64,000 bases of DNA, from the NCBI GenBank assembly GCA_949296915.1, contig CASFPX010000006.1, forward strand, positions 88,841 through 152,840, in the 5' to 3' direction. The notes under the pieces are model-generated. The model was not told where the DNA came from and searched no databases. It saw only the letters and a list, made by a program, of their open reading frames with translations. Position 1 is the first letter of the stretch. Each line of letters starts with the position of its first letter. This DNA comes from Onthovicinus sp900555545. GTDB lineage: Bacteria > Bacillota > Clostridia > Oscillospirales > Acutalibacteraceae. The position numbers and the translations under genes are program-made. Below are positions 40,641 to 49,007 of this stretch, piece after piece.

Positions 40641-40685
40641 TATATGTAAATTTGCAGGCAGATTTTACCTGCAAATTTACATATA
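40641..40685. promoter_or_regulatory. Perfect inverted repeat, probable TetR operator
   Basis: Arms TATATGTAAATTTGCAGG (40641-40658) and its exact complement (40668-40685) around a 9-base centre, in the divergent gap between the TetR and RHH genes. Confidence 0.75.
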
Positions 40686-40733
40686 TTTTTTTCTGCGCTC
40701 ATGCACTAAACTTGAAGGTGCAGGGGTGATGAC

Positions 40734-40913
40734 ATGTTTCAGATTAAAAAGGCGCAGCGATCCAATAAAACGATCCGGATGCCGGACGACCTGATTGACC
40801 GCCTTCAAAAACTCGCCGATCAGAATGACATTTCGTTTAATCAGCTTGTCGTCCAATGTTGTGAATATGCGATTGACAATATGGAGGATTCAATCCATCC
40901 GCCGGAAGAGTAA
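40734..40913 (+). CDS. Small ribbon-helix-helix DNA-binding protein
   Basis: A 59-residue protein: MFQIKKAQRSNKTIRMPDDL, IDRLQKLADQNDISFNQLVV, QCCEYAIDN. The strand KTIRMPDDL followed by two helices with the DISFNQLV turn is the Arc/CopG/MetJ ribbon-helix-helix pattern. It is probably a dimeric DNA-binding regulator; no partner toxin gene follows. Ribosome site GGGGTGATGAC is moderate. Divergent from the TetR gene across the operator-like repeat. Confidence 0.65.
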   Translation: MFQIKKAQRSNKTIRMPDDLIDRLQKLADQNDISFNQLVVQCCEYAIDNMEDSIHPPEE

Positions 40914-40960
40914 CCGGTTTGGGAACGGTTGGCGAGCCATAGGAGGTGAGGGCAGCAGTA

Positions 40961-42070
40961 CTATTTTTTGGTGGGGAGTGCCAGATTTTCCTTTGCAGTT
41001 CGGATAAAGGCGAGCAAGACCTCGCGGAGGATATTTCGTGTTTCCTCATCCAGATTTTTATAGGCTCGCGCAAGGGTCAACGCATTCTTGCCCCATGAGG
41101 CGGACAGTTCCCGTACGGTCTTGGCATCCGTGGAACTGATAATCTCGTACAAGGTGTCGATAAACAGCTTGCGCTTTTCGGCATCCACCTCCGCAACCCA
41201 CCCCTTGAGCGTTTTATCGATAAAGCGGCTGCCATTGGTCAACCGGCCGTCGGTGACAAAGTCGCACCGCAGCACCTCCCAGGAGTAAGGATCATGCTGG
41301 GCCATACCGGTTTGTGTGCTGTGGACAATCATATAGTCCTCCTCGTGCTCGAGCATCATGCCCACGATACTCGACTGCGGCACAAAGGTGAGGATGCGCT
41401 CCTTGATCCGCTGATATCCCGGCTTGGAAATGGTGTTTGTGTCCAACCCGGGACCATCATTGTTATAGACGCAGATGATTTTTTTCTGGATCTCCTCCGG
41501 GCAGAAGGAGGAGGAATAAACAGCCAGATTCCCGCCCTTGGAGTGCCCGCCAATGCGCAGTGGCAGGCCGAGCAATGGGGCAATTCGGGTCAAATGACTG
41601 ACGGCTTCTGTCTGTGCGGGAACGGGCGTGGTGAAGGACATATTGAAGTCCTCCTTCCAGCCGACGATGGTGTTGTCCGTGCCGCGGAAGGCGACATAAG
41701 CGGTGGAATCGCCCGGTAAAATCGTCAGGGAGGAGAACTGCTTTTCCGCATCGGGATCAAAGTCGTTGGTGTATCCAGTGAGGATCATGTGGCGGAAGCG
41801 CTCGCTTTCTGCTAACAGAGAGAGCAACGCTTTGTCATCGTCGGAGAGCGGATCGTAGTGCACACCAAAGGGATTCCCGGCGTCTGGATTGCGCAGGATG
41901 GCGATGGCCTCCCCGAGTTCAATCCCCATGGGGCCGAGCTCTTCCGGGACAATTCCATCAAATTTGATATAGGAGAGCCGGGCGAGGATCAGATTGTCCA
42001 CATCATTAAAGGGGGACTGTGCGATGGGGAGATCCCCCCGCCAACGCAGGTAGTCAAGAATATTGGACAT
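40961..42070 (-). CDS. DUF2974 (Mbeg1-like) alpha/beta hydrolase
   Basis: A 369-residue protein. It starts MSNILDYLRWRGDLP and has FNDVDNLILARLSYIKFDG, the N-terminal signature of DUF2974. A lipase-like core follows: AYVAFRGTDN, then the nucleophile GGHSKGGNLAVYSS. This is a Firmicutes family of unknown substrate related to class 3 lipases; intracellular. GGAGGTG lies 9 bases before the ATG. Monocistronic. Confidence 0.85.
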   Translation of the reverse strand: MSNILDYLRWRGDLPIAQSPFNDVDNLILARLSYIKFDGIVPEELGPMGIELGEAIAILRNPDAGNPFGVHYDPLSDDDKALLSLLAESERFRHMILTGYTNDFDPDAEKQFSSLTILPGDSTAYVAFRGTDNTIVGWKEDFNMSFTTPVPAQTEAVSHLTRIAPLLGLPLRIGGHSKGGNLAVYSSSFCPEEIQKKIICVYNNDGPGLDTNTISKPGYQRIKERILTFVPQSSIVGMMLEHEEDYMIVHSTQTGMAQHDPYSWEVLRCDFVTDGRLTNGSRFIDKTLKGWVAEVDAEKRKLFIDTLYEIISSTDAKTVRELSASWGKNALTLARAYKNLDEETRNILREVLLAFIRTAKENLALPTKK

Positions 42071-42182
42071 CGTGAAAACACCTCCGGTGGAATTTGAAAG
42101 CGATATATCCCATTATAATATATTTTTGCGGGAGATGCCACCCGTTTCCTTTTTCATTTCCGAAATTGATAGGGAGTCAACT

Positions 42183-42218
42183 AAAAACCGCACCCACCAT
42201 TCGGCGGATGCGGTTGAA
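42183..42218 (-). terminator. Terminator after rpsR
   Basis: Minus strand stem AACCGCA/TGCGGTT with an inner loop, followed by TTTTAG. Confidence 0.85.
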
Positions 42219-42232
42219 TAAATTGCTATCAA

Positions 42233-42478
42233 TCAGTCGCTCGTATAAGGAATCAGAGCGAGATGGCGCGCACGCTTAATGGCCTGGGTGAGTTCGCGCT
42301 GATGATATGCGCAAGTACCGGTCACGCGGCGGGGGAGAATCTTTGAGCGCTCAGAGACGTATTTGCGAAGGCGCGGGATATCTTTGTAATCGATCTTCTC
42401 CACCTTCTCTACGCAGAAAGAGCAAACCCTTTTGCGTCCTTTCCTGTTCGGACGCCTATCATCTCTATCGTAAGCCAT
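42233..42478 (-). CDS. rpsR: 30S ribosomal protein S18, zinc-binding (C+) form
   Basis: An 81-residue S18. It contains KIDYKDIPRLRKYVSERSKI and VTGTCAYHQRELTQAIKRAR, typical of bS18. Unlike the Bacillus protein, it has C19-S-F-C22 and C56-A-Y-H59, a CxxC...CxxH zinc site (C+ form). S18 binds the platform of the 30S subunit next to S6. Last gene of rpsF-ssb-rpsR, with AAAGGAGG upstream. The zinc site is noteworthy because zur lies just upstream on the same strand. Confidence 0.95.
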   Translation of the reverse strand: MAYDRDDRRPNRKGRKRVCSFCVEKVEKIDYKDIPRLRKYVSERSKILPRRVTGTCAYHQRELTQAIKRARHLALIPYTSD

Positions 42479-42526
42479 ATGGTAATCCTCCTTTTAAAAA
42501 GTTTGTAACTGCCCGTGTGGCAGCGA

Positions 42527-42979
42527 TCAGAACGGGAGATCGTCCTCGTCGTCCGGCAACTCTTCAAAATCATCGGCACCTGCCGTCTGATAGGAAGCTG
42601 CCTGCTGGGCGGCCGGTTGATAGCCGTAACCACCGTCGCTCGAGGCGGTCCCGCTCTCCGCTTTAGAGCCGCAGAAACTGACATTGTTTGCGACAATTTC
42701 CACAGCCGTGCGGTTGTTGCCGTTCCTGTCCTGATATTTCCGGGTCTGGATGGATCCCTCGATTGCGATCATCGACCCTTTGTGGAAATAGCGAGTGACA
42801 AATTCGGCCGTCTGGCGCCATGCGACCACGTTGATAAAATCAGTCTGCTTCTCCTGCCCCTTGGGGGTGTAGTTGCGGTCTACCGCAACGGAGAAGGAGG
42901 TCACACTGATGCCGGACTGGGTGGTTTTTAATTCCGGGTCGGCTGTAAGCCTGCCCATGATAATTGCGCAGTTGAGCAT
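42527..42979 (-). CDS. ssb: Single-stranded DNA-binding protein
   Basis: A 150-residue SSB: OB fold (MLNCAIIMGRLTADPELKTT, FSVAVDRNYTPKGQEKQTDF, then AVEIVANNVSFCG), a Gly/Gln/Ala-rich linker and the acidic tip DDEDDLPF that binds partner proteins. Coats ssDNA in replication and repair. Located between rpsF and rpsR as in most Firmicutes. AGGGGG precedes the ATG. Confidence 0.97.
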   Translation of the reverse strand: MLNCAIIMGRLTADPELKTTQSGISVTSFSVAVDRNYTPKGQEKQTDFINVVAWRQTAEFVTRYFHKGSMIAIEGSIQTRKYQDRNGNNRTAVEIVANNVSFCGSKAESGTASSDGGYGYQPAAQQAASYQTAGADDFEELPDDEDDLPF

Positions 42980-42996
42980 TAAAAAACCCCCTGTCC

Positions 42997-43284
42997 TTAC
43001 GCTGCTGCTGTTACCAGCCAGCGGAGAACGCCGTCCGTAATCTTGAGCACGCGCTCAAATTCGGCCGGGAACTCCGGCGCCGCTGTAAAGTTGTAGAGAA
43101 CATAGAAACCGTCCTCTTCGTAGTTGATCGCATAGGCGAGCTTACGCTTGCCCCACTCGTCAACGCTCTCCAGCGTGCCGTGTTTCTCGATCAGAGCCTT
43201 GAACTTCTCTGCGAGCGCCTGTGCATTCTCATCGCCCTTTTTAACCGAGTAAACTACCATTGCTTCATACTTGTTCTGTGCCAT
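42997..43284 (-). CDS. rpsF: 30S ribosomal protein S6
   Basis: A 95-residue bS6: YEAMVVYSVKKGD, ESVDEWGKRKLAYAINYEEDG and FYVLYNFTA are conserved S6 segments. It pairs with S18 on the 30S platform. ATG at 43284 has AAGGAGGTGC before it; the longer frame to 43332 lacks a site. First gene of the operon; gap of 101 bases to zur upstream on the same strand. Confidence 0.95.
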   Translation of the reverse strand: MAQNKYEAMVVYSVKKGDENAQALAEKFKALIEKHGTLESVDEWGKRKLAYAINYEEDGFYVLYNFTAAPEFPAEFERVLKITDGVLRWLVTAAA

Positions 43285-43385
43285 TTTTTGCACCTCCTTT
43301 TGGACTATTGGCCGCCCCGTGTAGAGCAGCAAGGATCACCGCAAATTTGCAGTGCTCTTTATTATATCAATCTTAAAGTGTTTTG

Positions 43386-43790
43386 TCAACCTTTTTGCCG
43401 CTCATGCCTGCGGCGGCACTCCGGGCAGGTGCCGAAAAATTCCATGCTGTGCCCGGAGATATCAAAACCCGTCTCCTGTGCCAGCTTATCCTTGAGTTCC
43501 TCAAATGGGCACTCCGGGATCTCCACGGACTTTTTGCACTCCACACATGTCATGTAGTGGCGGTGGCGCTCCGCGAGTTCGTACCGCTTGACGCCGTCGT
43601 CGTATACGCTCGCGCGAACCAGCCCCTCTGCCGCAAAGGCCTCCAGGTTGCGATAGACTGTGGTCAATGCAAGGCTGGGGAACTGCCTGCGCGCCTGCTC
43701 AAATACCTGCTCTGCCGTCAGTGGGAGCCGGGAATCTTGGATCAGGTGCAAAATAATTTTTTTTTGCGGCGTCTGCCGCCCCTTTGCCAT
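43386..43790 (-). CDS. zur: Fur family zinc regulator
   Basis: A 134-residue Fur-family repressor. Winged helix: PLTAEQVFEQARRQFPSLAL then TTVYRNLEAFAAEGLV (recognition helix). Structural zinc: C82-VE-C85 and C122-PE-C125; sensing site candidates H76 and H78 (RHRHYMTC). Fur, PerR and Zur share these features, but the divergent znuACB operon and the palindrome between them favour Zur. It represses zinc uptake when zinc is sufficient. Confidence 0.88.
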   Translation of the reverse strand: MAKGRQTPQKKIILHLIQDSRLPLTAEQVFEQARRQFPSLALTTVYRNLEAFAAEGLVRASVYDDGVKRYELAERHRHYMTCVECKKSVEIPECPFEELKDKLAQETGFDISGHSMEFFGTCPECRRRHERQKG

Positions 43791-43858
43791 AGCGCATCCT
43801 CCTTCCTGCCCCTTATAACGCTATTATCACGCATTTTGCCAAAAAAATCAAGGCTCCC

Positions 43859-43887
43859 TTGACTCTTCTGACATTCTATGATATTCT
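43859..43887 (+). promoter_or_regulatory. Promoter of znuACB
   Basis: -35 TTGACT (43859-43864), 17-base spacer, -10 TATTCT (43882-43887). The last base overlaps the Zur-box palindrome. Confidence 0.8.
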
Positions 43888-43909
43888 TATTGCAAATCAT
43901 TTGCAATAA
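43887..43909. promoter_or_regulatory. Zur-box palindrome
   Basis: TTATTGCAAAT-C-ATTTGCAATAA, a perfect 11-1-11 palindrome. It covers the transcription start region of znuA, where bound Zur would block polymerase. The 9-1-9 core is the layout of Fur-family operators. Confidence 0.8.
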
Positions 43910-43929
43910 CTTGGAGCGTTTTGAAATTC

Positions 43930-44868
43930 ATGATTCGACTTAAAAAAATTGTTTCCTTGTCCTTAGCCTGTCTTATGGTTATTCCAATGCTGCTGACCGC
44001 CTGTACCGGGGGAGGCTCCGCGCAAAGGAGTGCGCGGGTTGTCACCTCTTTTTATCCGGTCTATGTGTTGACGCTGAACCTTACCGATGGGATTGAGGGC
44101 CTAACGGTGGCCAACATGACCCAGAGCCGCGGCGGCTGCCTGCACGACTATCAGTTGCTGCCGGGCGATATGCGGCTGTTGTCCACGGCGGAGTTATTCG
44201 TTATTAATGGCGCGGGGCTTGAGACATTCTTGGACATGATTACTGGACAGCTGCCAGATCTGACGATCTGCGATTCCAGCAGCGGTACTACCATCCTCTC
44301 CGGGGAAGGGGAGGCGCACGAGCATGGTGCGGGCGAAACACACGGCCATGACCACGGGGATAACGCACACATCTGGCTGAGTATTGATAATGCGATGGTA
44401 CAGGTTCAGAATATTTCCGACGCCCTCATCGAAGCTTTTCCACAGTACCGCGAGCGGCTGGAATCCAACACGGCGGATTATCTGGCCCGGCTGAAATCCC
44501 TGCAGGCGGAGATTCACACGCTGCTGGCTCCCTATCGGGGCGAGCAGGTGGTCTCTTTTCACGAGGGATTCGACTACTTGATGGCGGAATTCGGCCTCTC
44601 CATTGCCCACGAGGTGGAGACCCATGACGGTGCACAGCCCTCGGCTCAGGAATTGGCGCATGTAACGCGCGAGGTGGAGGCGGAGGGAATACGACTGCTG
44701 GCCATTGATGCGGACGAGCCGCCTGTCTCGGCGGAGGTGCTCGCACGGGAGACAGGGGCTGAGATCTGCCCGCTCTATACGATTGTGAGCGGGGACGGAG
44801 ACAAATACAGCTATGAGAACGCCATGCGGCAAAATGCGCAGGCGGTAGTGGAGGTGCTCGACGCATGA
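43930..44868 (+). CDS. znuA: Zinc ABC transporter substrate-binding lipoprotein
   Basis: A 312-residue cluster A-I (ZnuA/AdcA) binding protein. Signal peptide with lipobox LTAC (C25). Metal ligands: H in GCLHDYQL, the H in NAHIWLS, H in SFHEGFDYL and the late acidic/His site near LLAIDADEPP. A His-rich loop HEHGAGETHGHDHG is typical of zinc rather than manganese binders. A TTG at 43921 is in frame; ATG at 43930 is preferred, though its ribosome site (GGAG) is 13 bases away. Controlled by the Zur box directly upstream. Confidence 0.93.
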   Translation: MIRLKKIVSLSLACLMVIPMLLTACTGGGSAQRSARVVTSFYPVYVLTLNLTDGIEGLTVANMTQSRGGCLHDYQLLPGDMRLLSTAELFVINGAGLETFLDMITGQLPDLTICDSSSGTTILSGEGEAHEHGAGETHGHDHGDNAHIWLSIDNAMVQVQNISDALIEAFPQYRERLESNTADYLARLKSLQAEIHTLLAPYRGEQVVSFHEGFDYLMAEFGLSIAHEVETHDGAQPSAQELAHVTREVEAEGIRLLAIDADEPPVSAEVLARETGAEICPLYTIVSGDGDKYSYENAMRQNAQAVVEVLDA

Positions 44869-45620
44869 GGAAGAAGGAGGAACTACAGCCCTGCGGCTGT
44901 GGTCTTTGCAATATCAAAATTGAACATCTCGGGGTCCGGCGGGGTCACGACACGATTCTGGAGGATGTGAACTTTACTGCCCGGTGCGGAGAACTGACCG
45001 CCTTAATCGGTGTGAACGGCGCAGGTAAGACCACGCTGCTAAAGGCGATCCTCGGCGAGATCCAGCACACGGGTTCTGTCATCTATGCCACTCACGACGG
45101 GCGGCGCCTGAACCGGATCAACATCGGCTACGTCCCGCAGAAGCTGGATTTTGACGAGAGCTCCCCGGTGAGTGTGTCGGACTTTTTGCTCGCGGGGCGC
45201 ACCAATCTGCCCGTCTGGCTGTTCGGCCGTGGCAGGGACCGGGAGGCCATCTGGCAGTCTTTGGAGCTGTGTGGTGCGCAGGGGTTGGAACGGCGGACGC
45301 TTGGCGATCTGTCCGGCGGGGAACTCCAGCGCGTGATGCTGGCGCAGGCGCTCTATCCCATCCCGGAGCTGCTGATCCTGGACGAGCCCATCTCCGGCGT
45401 GGACAATGTGGGTTCGGAGCGCTTTTACCACCTGATCCGAGAGTTGATAGACCGGACGCACATGGCGGTGCTGATGGTCTCGCACGATCTGGAGCTCATG
45501 CGGCGGGAGGCGGATCACGTGATCCTGCTCAAGCGGCGCGTGGTATGCAGCGGAACGCCGGGGGAGGTATTTGCCTCCGGGGAATACCGCGCCATGTTCG
45601 GAGGTGGGACGGATGCTTGA
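44865..45620 (+). CDS. znuC: Zinc ABC transporter ATPase
   Basis: A 251-residue ATPase: Walker A GVNGAGKTT, signature LSGGELQRV, Walker B ELLILDEPISG, H-loop MVSHDLELM. It powers zinc import with ZnuA and ZnuB. A Cys-rich opening (QPCGCGLCNIKIEHLG) is unusual and could bind metal. Overlaps znuA by 4 bases (ATGA). Confidence 0.95.
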   Translation: MRKKEELQPCGCGLCNIKIEHLGVRRGHDTILEDVNFTARCGELTALIGVNGAGKTTLLKAILGEIQHTGSVIYATHDGRRLNRINIGYVPQKLDFDESSPVSVSDFLLAGRTNLPVWLFGRGRDREAIWQSLELCGAQGLERRTLGDLSGGELQRVMLAQALYPIPELLILDEPISGVDNVGSERFYHLIRELIDRTHMAVLMVSHDLELMRREADHVILLKRRVVCSGTPGEVFASGEYRAMFGGGTDA

Positions 45621-46404
45621 ATTCCAATTTATGCGCGACGCGCTGCTGGGGGTGTTGCTGATCTCCCCCATGATGGGGATGCTCGGCACCATGGCGGTCA
45701 ACAACAAAATGGCCTTTTTCTCCGATGCACTCGGACACTCTGCGCTCACGGGAATCGCCCTGGGCGTGTTGCTTGGAATCCACAATGAACTATTGAGTAT
45801 GGTGGCCTTTGGCATTTTCATGGCGTTGGTCATCACACGCGTCAAGGGGGCCCGCTCCGCGAGTACGGATACGATTATCAGTGTGTTTTCCTCCGCGGCA
45901 ATCGCCTTTGGCCTGGTGATCCTATCGCGTAACGGGGATTTTTCCAGCTATTCCCGCTATCTGATCGGGGATATTTTGAGTATCAACCGCAGCCAGCTGA
46001 TCCTGCTGTCTGTCACGTTGGCGGTCGTCGTCGTGATTTGGGCGCTCCTGTACAACAAACTGCTGCTGCTGAGCGTCAATCGGGATCTGGCGGCAAGCCG
46101 TGGGGTTCACACCGTACTGGTGGAGAATATTTTTGTGGTGATGGTGGCCGTGGTGGTTATGCTATCCATCCAGTGGGTGGGGATTCTCTTGATCAACTCG
46201 CTACTGATTCTCCCGGCAGCGGCAGCACGTAACATCGCGCGCTCCTCCCGCAGTTATCTTTGGATTTCGGTCGGGATCGCCATGGCGTGTGGTGTGGTGG
46301 GGCTTATGGCCTCTTATGCCGTCAATACTTCGGCAGGGGCCACGATCGTACTGATCTGTGCGGCCGCATTTTTGATCACCTATTTTTGCCGCCGCAGGAA
46401 ATGA
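45613..46404 (+). CDS. znuB: Zinc ABC transporter permease
   Basis: A 263-residue permease of the ABC-3 (ZnuB/MntB) family with about eight hydrophobic segments; ALGHSALTGIALGVLLG, VDTIISVFSSAAIAFGL-like region and IQWVGILLINSLLILPAAAA are typical. ATG at 45613 is 6 bases before the znuC stop, with GGAGGTGG upstream. Confidence 0.93.
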   Translation: MLEFQFMRDALLGVLLISPMMGMLGTMAVNNKMAFFSDALGHSALTGIALGVLLGIHNELLSMVAFGIFMALVITRVKGARSASTDTIISVFSSAAIAFGLVILSRNGDFSSYSRYLIGDILSINRSQLILLSVTLAVVVVIWALLYNKLLLLSVNRDLAASRGVHTVLVENIFVVMVAVVVMLSIQWVGILLINSLLILPAAAARNIARSSRSYLWISVGIAMACGVVGLMASYAVNTSAGATIVLICAAAFLITYFCRRRK

Positions 46405-46451
46405 AAATAGTTTGATCTATTCGCTCGAAAGACAAACTGTCATTTTTCAGA

Positions 46452-46490
46452 GGCACCGCCCATACAATCTTAAGAGTGGGCGGTGCATTT
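46452..46490 (+). terminator. Terminator after znuACB
   Basis: GCACCGCCCA/TGGGCGGTGC stem with a 14-base loop followed by ATTTTGTTTG. Confidence 0.8.
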
Positions 46491-46647
46491 TGTTTGATTG
46501 CATTTTGCAGAACAATGGTTTTGACAGAGAATATAGACTAATTATGACTTGTGGAACGATTTGTTCACAGAAAATTCATAATATTTTGTTTAAAAATGTT
46601 AAAATAGTGTTGAAAAAAATATTTTTTTAAGAGAGGGGAAATTGGAA

Positions 46648-47889
46648 ATGGATTTGACAAAGATCATCGACAAAAAGGATGAGGCCGCGCAGTATATGGT
46701 GGATGAAATCACCCATATCTGCAAGGATCTCCCCACGCGTTCTCCGGGAACGGAGGGAGAGAAATTGGCGTGTGAGTACATGGCCAAGGTCCTGAAGGAG
46801 GACTGCGGCTGTGAGCGTGCGGATGTGGAGGAGTTTAAGGAGCATCCCGGTTCGTTCTTTGGGTGGCTCTATTTTACACTAACTTTCCTGCTTGCCGCAA
46901 TTGCCTGTTATTTTTTCTTCCCGCCGCTGACGATCATATTTGTAGTTGTCGGCCTGTTTATCTGTGTGATGCAATTTGGCCTTTATAAAAAGTTTGTGGA
47001 TCGCTGCTTCCCGGAAAAGACGGGCCACAATGTGACTGCTATCAAAAAGTGTACCGGCGAGGTCAAACGCCGTATCTTTTTTAACGGCCATCCGGATGCC
47101 GCGTGGGAGTGGCCGGTCAACTATCGCCTGGGCGGCGTTGGGTTTGAGGGCCATGCTGTGCTTGGATTCCTGGGTGCCTTCTATTATCTGGCGCTTGCCA
47201 TTGTCTCAATCGTACAAAACGGCGTCGTTTTTGGCGGCTTCGATCCCTCCACTACGCTGGGCAAGTGTGCTCTGGGCGGGTTGGTATTCGTTCCGTTTAT
47301 TGTAGGGCTGTACTGGATGTGGAACAGGCACCGCATCGTGGACGGCGCGAATGACAATCTCTCCGGCTGCTATATGGGTATCGCTATTCTCAAACAGCTC
47401 AAAGAGGCTGGAATCGAGTTCGAAAATACCGAGGTAGGGGTCATCCTTTCCGGTTCGGAGGAGGCCGGCCTGCGCGGTGCTAAGGCCTGGTGCGAGCAGC
47501 ATAAGGGCGAATTTGACGATGTGCCGACCTTTATCATCTCTTATGATACAATCCATGATCCCAAGTACCTGATGGCCAATTACCGCGATCTGAACGGAAC
47601 GGTGAAAGCGGATAAGGACGTCTCCGATCTATATATGGAGGCGGCCAAGGCTGTCAATATTCCGTGCAAGAAGGGGTGGGTTCCCCCCCTTGGCGGCGCA
47701 ACTGACTCGGCTGCGTTTGCACAGGCTGGGTTCCGCGCGACGGGGATTACGGGTCTGAACCACAAGCTGGAGGACTACTACCATACCCGCCGGGATACCT
47801 ATGACAATATGAACCTCGAGGGACTGGCGAACTGCTACGCAGCCAGTGTTAAAGCGCTGGAAATGTTTGACAACGGTGCAAAGCAGTAG
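46648..47889 (+). CDS. Membrane-embedded M28 family zinc peptidase (paralogue)
   Basis: A 413-residue paralogue of the gene at 6870-8117, colinear over its whole length: NGHPDAAWEW (H, D), GANDNLSGC (D), GSEEAGLRGAK (E-E), SYDTIHD (D) and YYHTRRDTYDN (H). Two hydrophobic stretches come before the first ligand and two between the first two ligands, as in the other copy. Starts at ATG 46648 (GAGAGGGGAAATTGGAA before it); a TTG at 46642 is too close. The role is unknown. It lies after the zinc uptake operon, so a zinc-dependent enzyme beside zinc transport may be coincidental or meaningful. Confidence 0.85.
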   Translation: MDLTKIIDKKDEAAQYMVDEITHICKDLPTRSPGTEGEKLACEYMAKVLKEDCGCERADVEEFKEHPGSFFGWLYFTLTFLLAAIACYFFFPPLTIIFVVVGLFICVMQFGLYKKFVDRCFPEKTGHNVTAIKKCTGEVKRRIFFNGHPDAAWEWPVNYRLGGVGFEGHAVLGFLGAFYYLALAIVSIVQNGVVFGGFDPSTTLGKCALGGLVFVPFIVGLYWMWNRHRIVDGANDNLSGCYMGIAILKQLKEAGIEFENTEVGVILSGSEEAGLRGAKAWCEQHKGEFDDVPTFIISYDTIHDPKYLMANYRDLNGTVKADKDVSDLYMEAAKAVNIPCKKGWVPPLGGATDSAAFAQAGFRATGITGLNHKLEDYYHTRRDTYDNMNLEGLANCYAASVKALEMFDNGAKQ

Positions 47890-47910
47890 ACAAATTAAAT
47901 GTTTAATCTG

Positions 47911-47960
47911 GCAGCGGTGAGTCGCCGAAAGGTGCCTCACCGCTATTTGTCTGCCTTTTG
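47911..47960 (+). terminator. Terminator after the M28 gene
   Basis: GCGGTGAG/CTCACCGC stem with an inner GCC/GGT, then TATTTGTCTG; the U tract is imperfect. Confidence 0.6.
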
Positions 47961-48005
47961 AGTTGATAAAACAAACACTATTTTTCAATAAATTCGAAAA
48001 ATATG

Positions 48006-48034
48006 TTGATTTAAATATATTTTTATCATATAAT
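48006..48034 (+). promoter_or_regulatory. Promoter of the small protein gene
   Basis: -35 TTGATT (48006-48011), 17-base spacer, -10 TATAAT (48029-48034). Confidence 0.75.
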
Positions 48035-48054
48035 ATCAAAAGAGGTGGTTGTAT

Positions 48055-48243
48055 ATGGAAAAATATGCAGAGGTTGGAAAAAATCTGTCAGAGATTCTCC
48101 AAAACATGATGGCGCAATATTGGGATCAACTTAACGGCGCACCCGATGTACCAGATGAAGAATTTGAAAAGTTGTGCAATCTGGGCTGTGATTTGGAGCA
48201 GGTGCTGGAGGATTATCGGGACAAGATTTTAAACACACATTGA
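48055..48243 (+). CDS. Small acidic hypothetical protein
   Basis: A 62-residue, helix-rich protein: MEKYAEVGKNLSEILQNMM, then DVPDEEFEKLCNLGCDLEQV and LEDYRDKILNTH. Two Cys residues six apart. Not recognised. AGAGGTGG lies 6 bases before the ATG, and a good promoter precedes and a terminator follows, so it is a real single gene. Confidence 0.7.
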   Translation: MEKYAEVGKNLSEILQNMMAQYWDQLNGAPDVPDEEFEKLCNLGCDLEQVLEDYRDKILNTH

Positions 48244-48249
48244 GTGGGT

Positions 48250-48285
48250 GGGCAGACGGTTTAGACCGTCTGTTTTCCCGTTTTT
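48250..48285 (+). terminator. Terminator after the small protein gene
   Basis: CAGACGGT/ACCGTCTG stem followed by TTTTCCCGTTTTT. Confidence 0.8.
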
Positions 48286-48434
48286 GGCCTGCTATTATCC
48301 ATATCGTGTGGAGCGGAGCAATTGTTTGACCGATAGGTTTGTCTGATTTGCACCGATAAATCGGTCCGCCAGCCGGTGGATTTATTTGGATTTTGCATTT
48401 TTATGAATGGGTTGTGAATTCCCCTTGAAATCAC

Positions 48435-48477
48435 TTGTTTTATAAATAATTAGCCATATAATAATTAGTGTACTAAT
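48435..48477 (+). promoter_or_regulatory. Promoter and candidate operator of the MarR-ABC operon
   Basis: -35 TTGTTT (48435-48440), 16-base spacer, -10 TATAAT (48457-48462), then the palindrome ATTAGTGTACTAAT (48464-48477), located at the start of transcription. The palindrome is a fit for MarR-family autoregulation. Confidence 0.65.
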
Positions 48478-48497
48478 GATTCGAAGGGGGAGAAATC

Positions 48498-49007
48498 ATG
48501 CGGCAAGATGCCATACAGGCGAATATGGGGCAGGCTCCGCTCTACCTTGCACTCCCACAGCTGGTGCACCGCTATTTTGCCTGTTGCTATGGGCGGCTGG
48601 AAAGGCTGGATCTGCACCCGGGTCAGGTTCACCTGCTGTTAGCGCTGCGTGATCATGCCGGGGAGACACAGGTGGAATTGAGCCGCCGGCTTCATATCAA
48701 GGCTCCAACAGTAACAGTAATGCTCGACAAGATGGAGCGGCAGGGCCTGGTGGAGCGCCGGCAGGATAAACAGGATAAGCGCAAGCTGCGGATCTATCTG
48801 ACATCCGATGGTACGGCTATCACCCAGCGGGCACATGCGGTCGTCTGTGGGATTTTTGACGCCCTCATGGAGGGGATCTCGGCGGAAGAACTGACCGCCT
48901 TTCGGGATATAGTGGATCGAATGACTCAGAATCTGAAAATGTGTACATCGGAGTCACAGCCCGCCGGAGGATACCCCTGTGAAAAGAATCGGGAAAGGAT
49001 GGTTTGA
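48498..49007 (+). CDS. MarR family transcriptional regulator
   Basis: A 169-residue winged-helix repressor: QVELSRRLHIKAPTVTVMLDKMERQGLVER (recognition) and the wing RRQDKQDKRKLRIYLTSDG. Family members respond to small aromatic compounds or oxidants. Probably represses its own operon through the palindrome at 48464-48477. The start of the ABC gene overlaps its stop (TGATG), so the three genes are an operon. Confidence 0.9.
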   Translation: MRQDAIQANMGQAPLYLALPQLVHRYFACCYGRLERLDLHPGQVHLLLALRDHAGETQVELSRRLHIKAPTVTVMLDKMERQGLVERRQDKQDKRKLRIYLTSDGTAITQRAHAVVCGIFDALMEGISAEELTAFRDIVDRMTQNLKMCTSESQPAGGYPCEKNRERMV

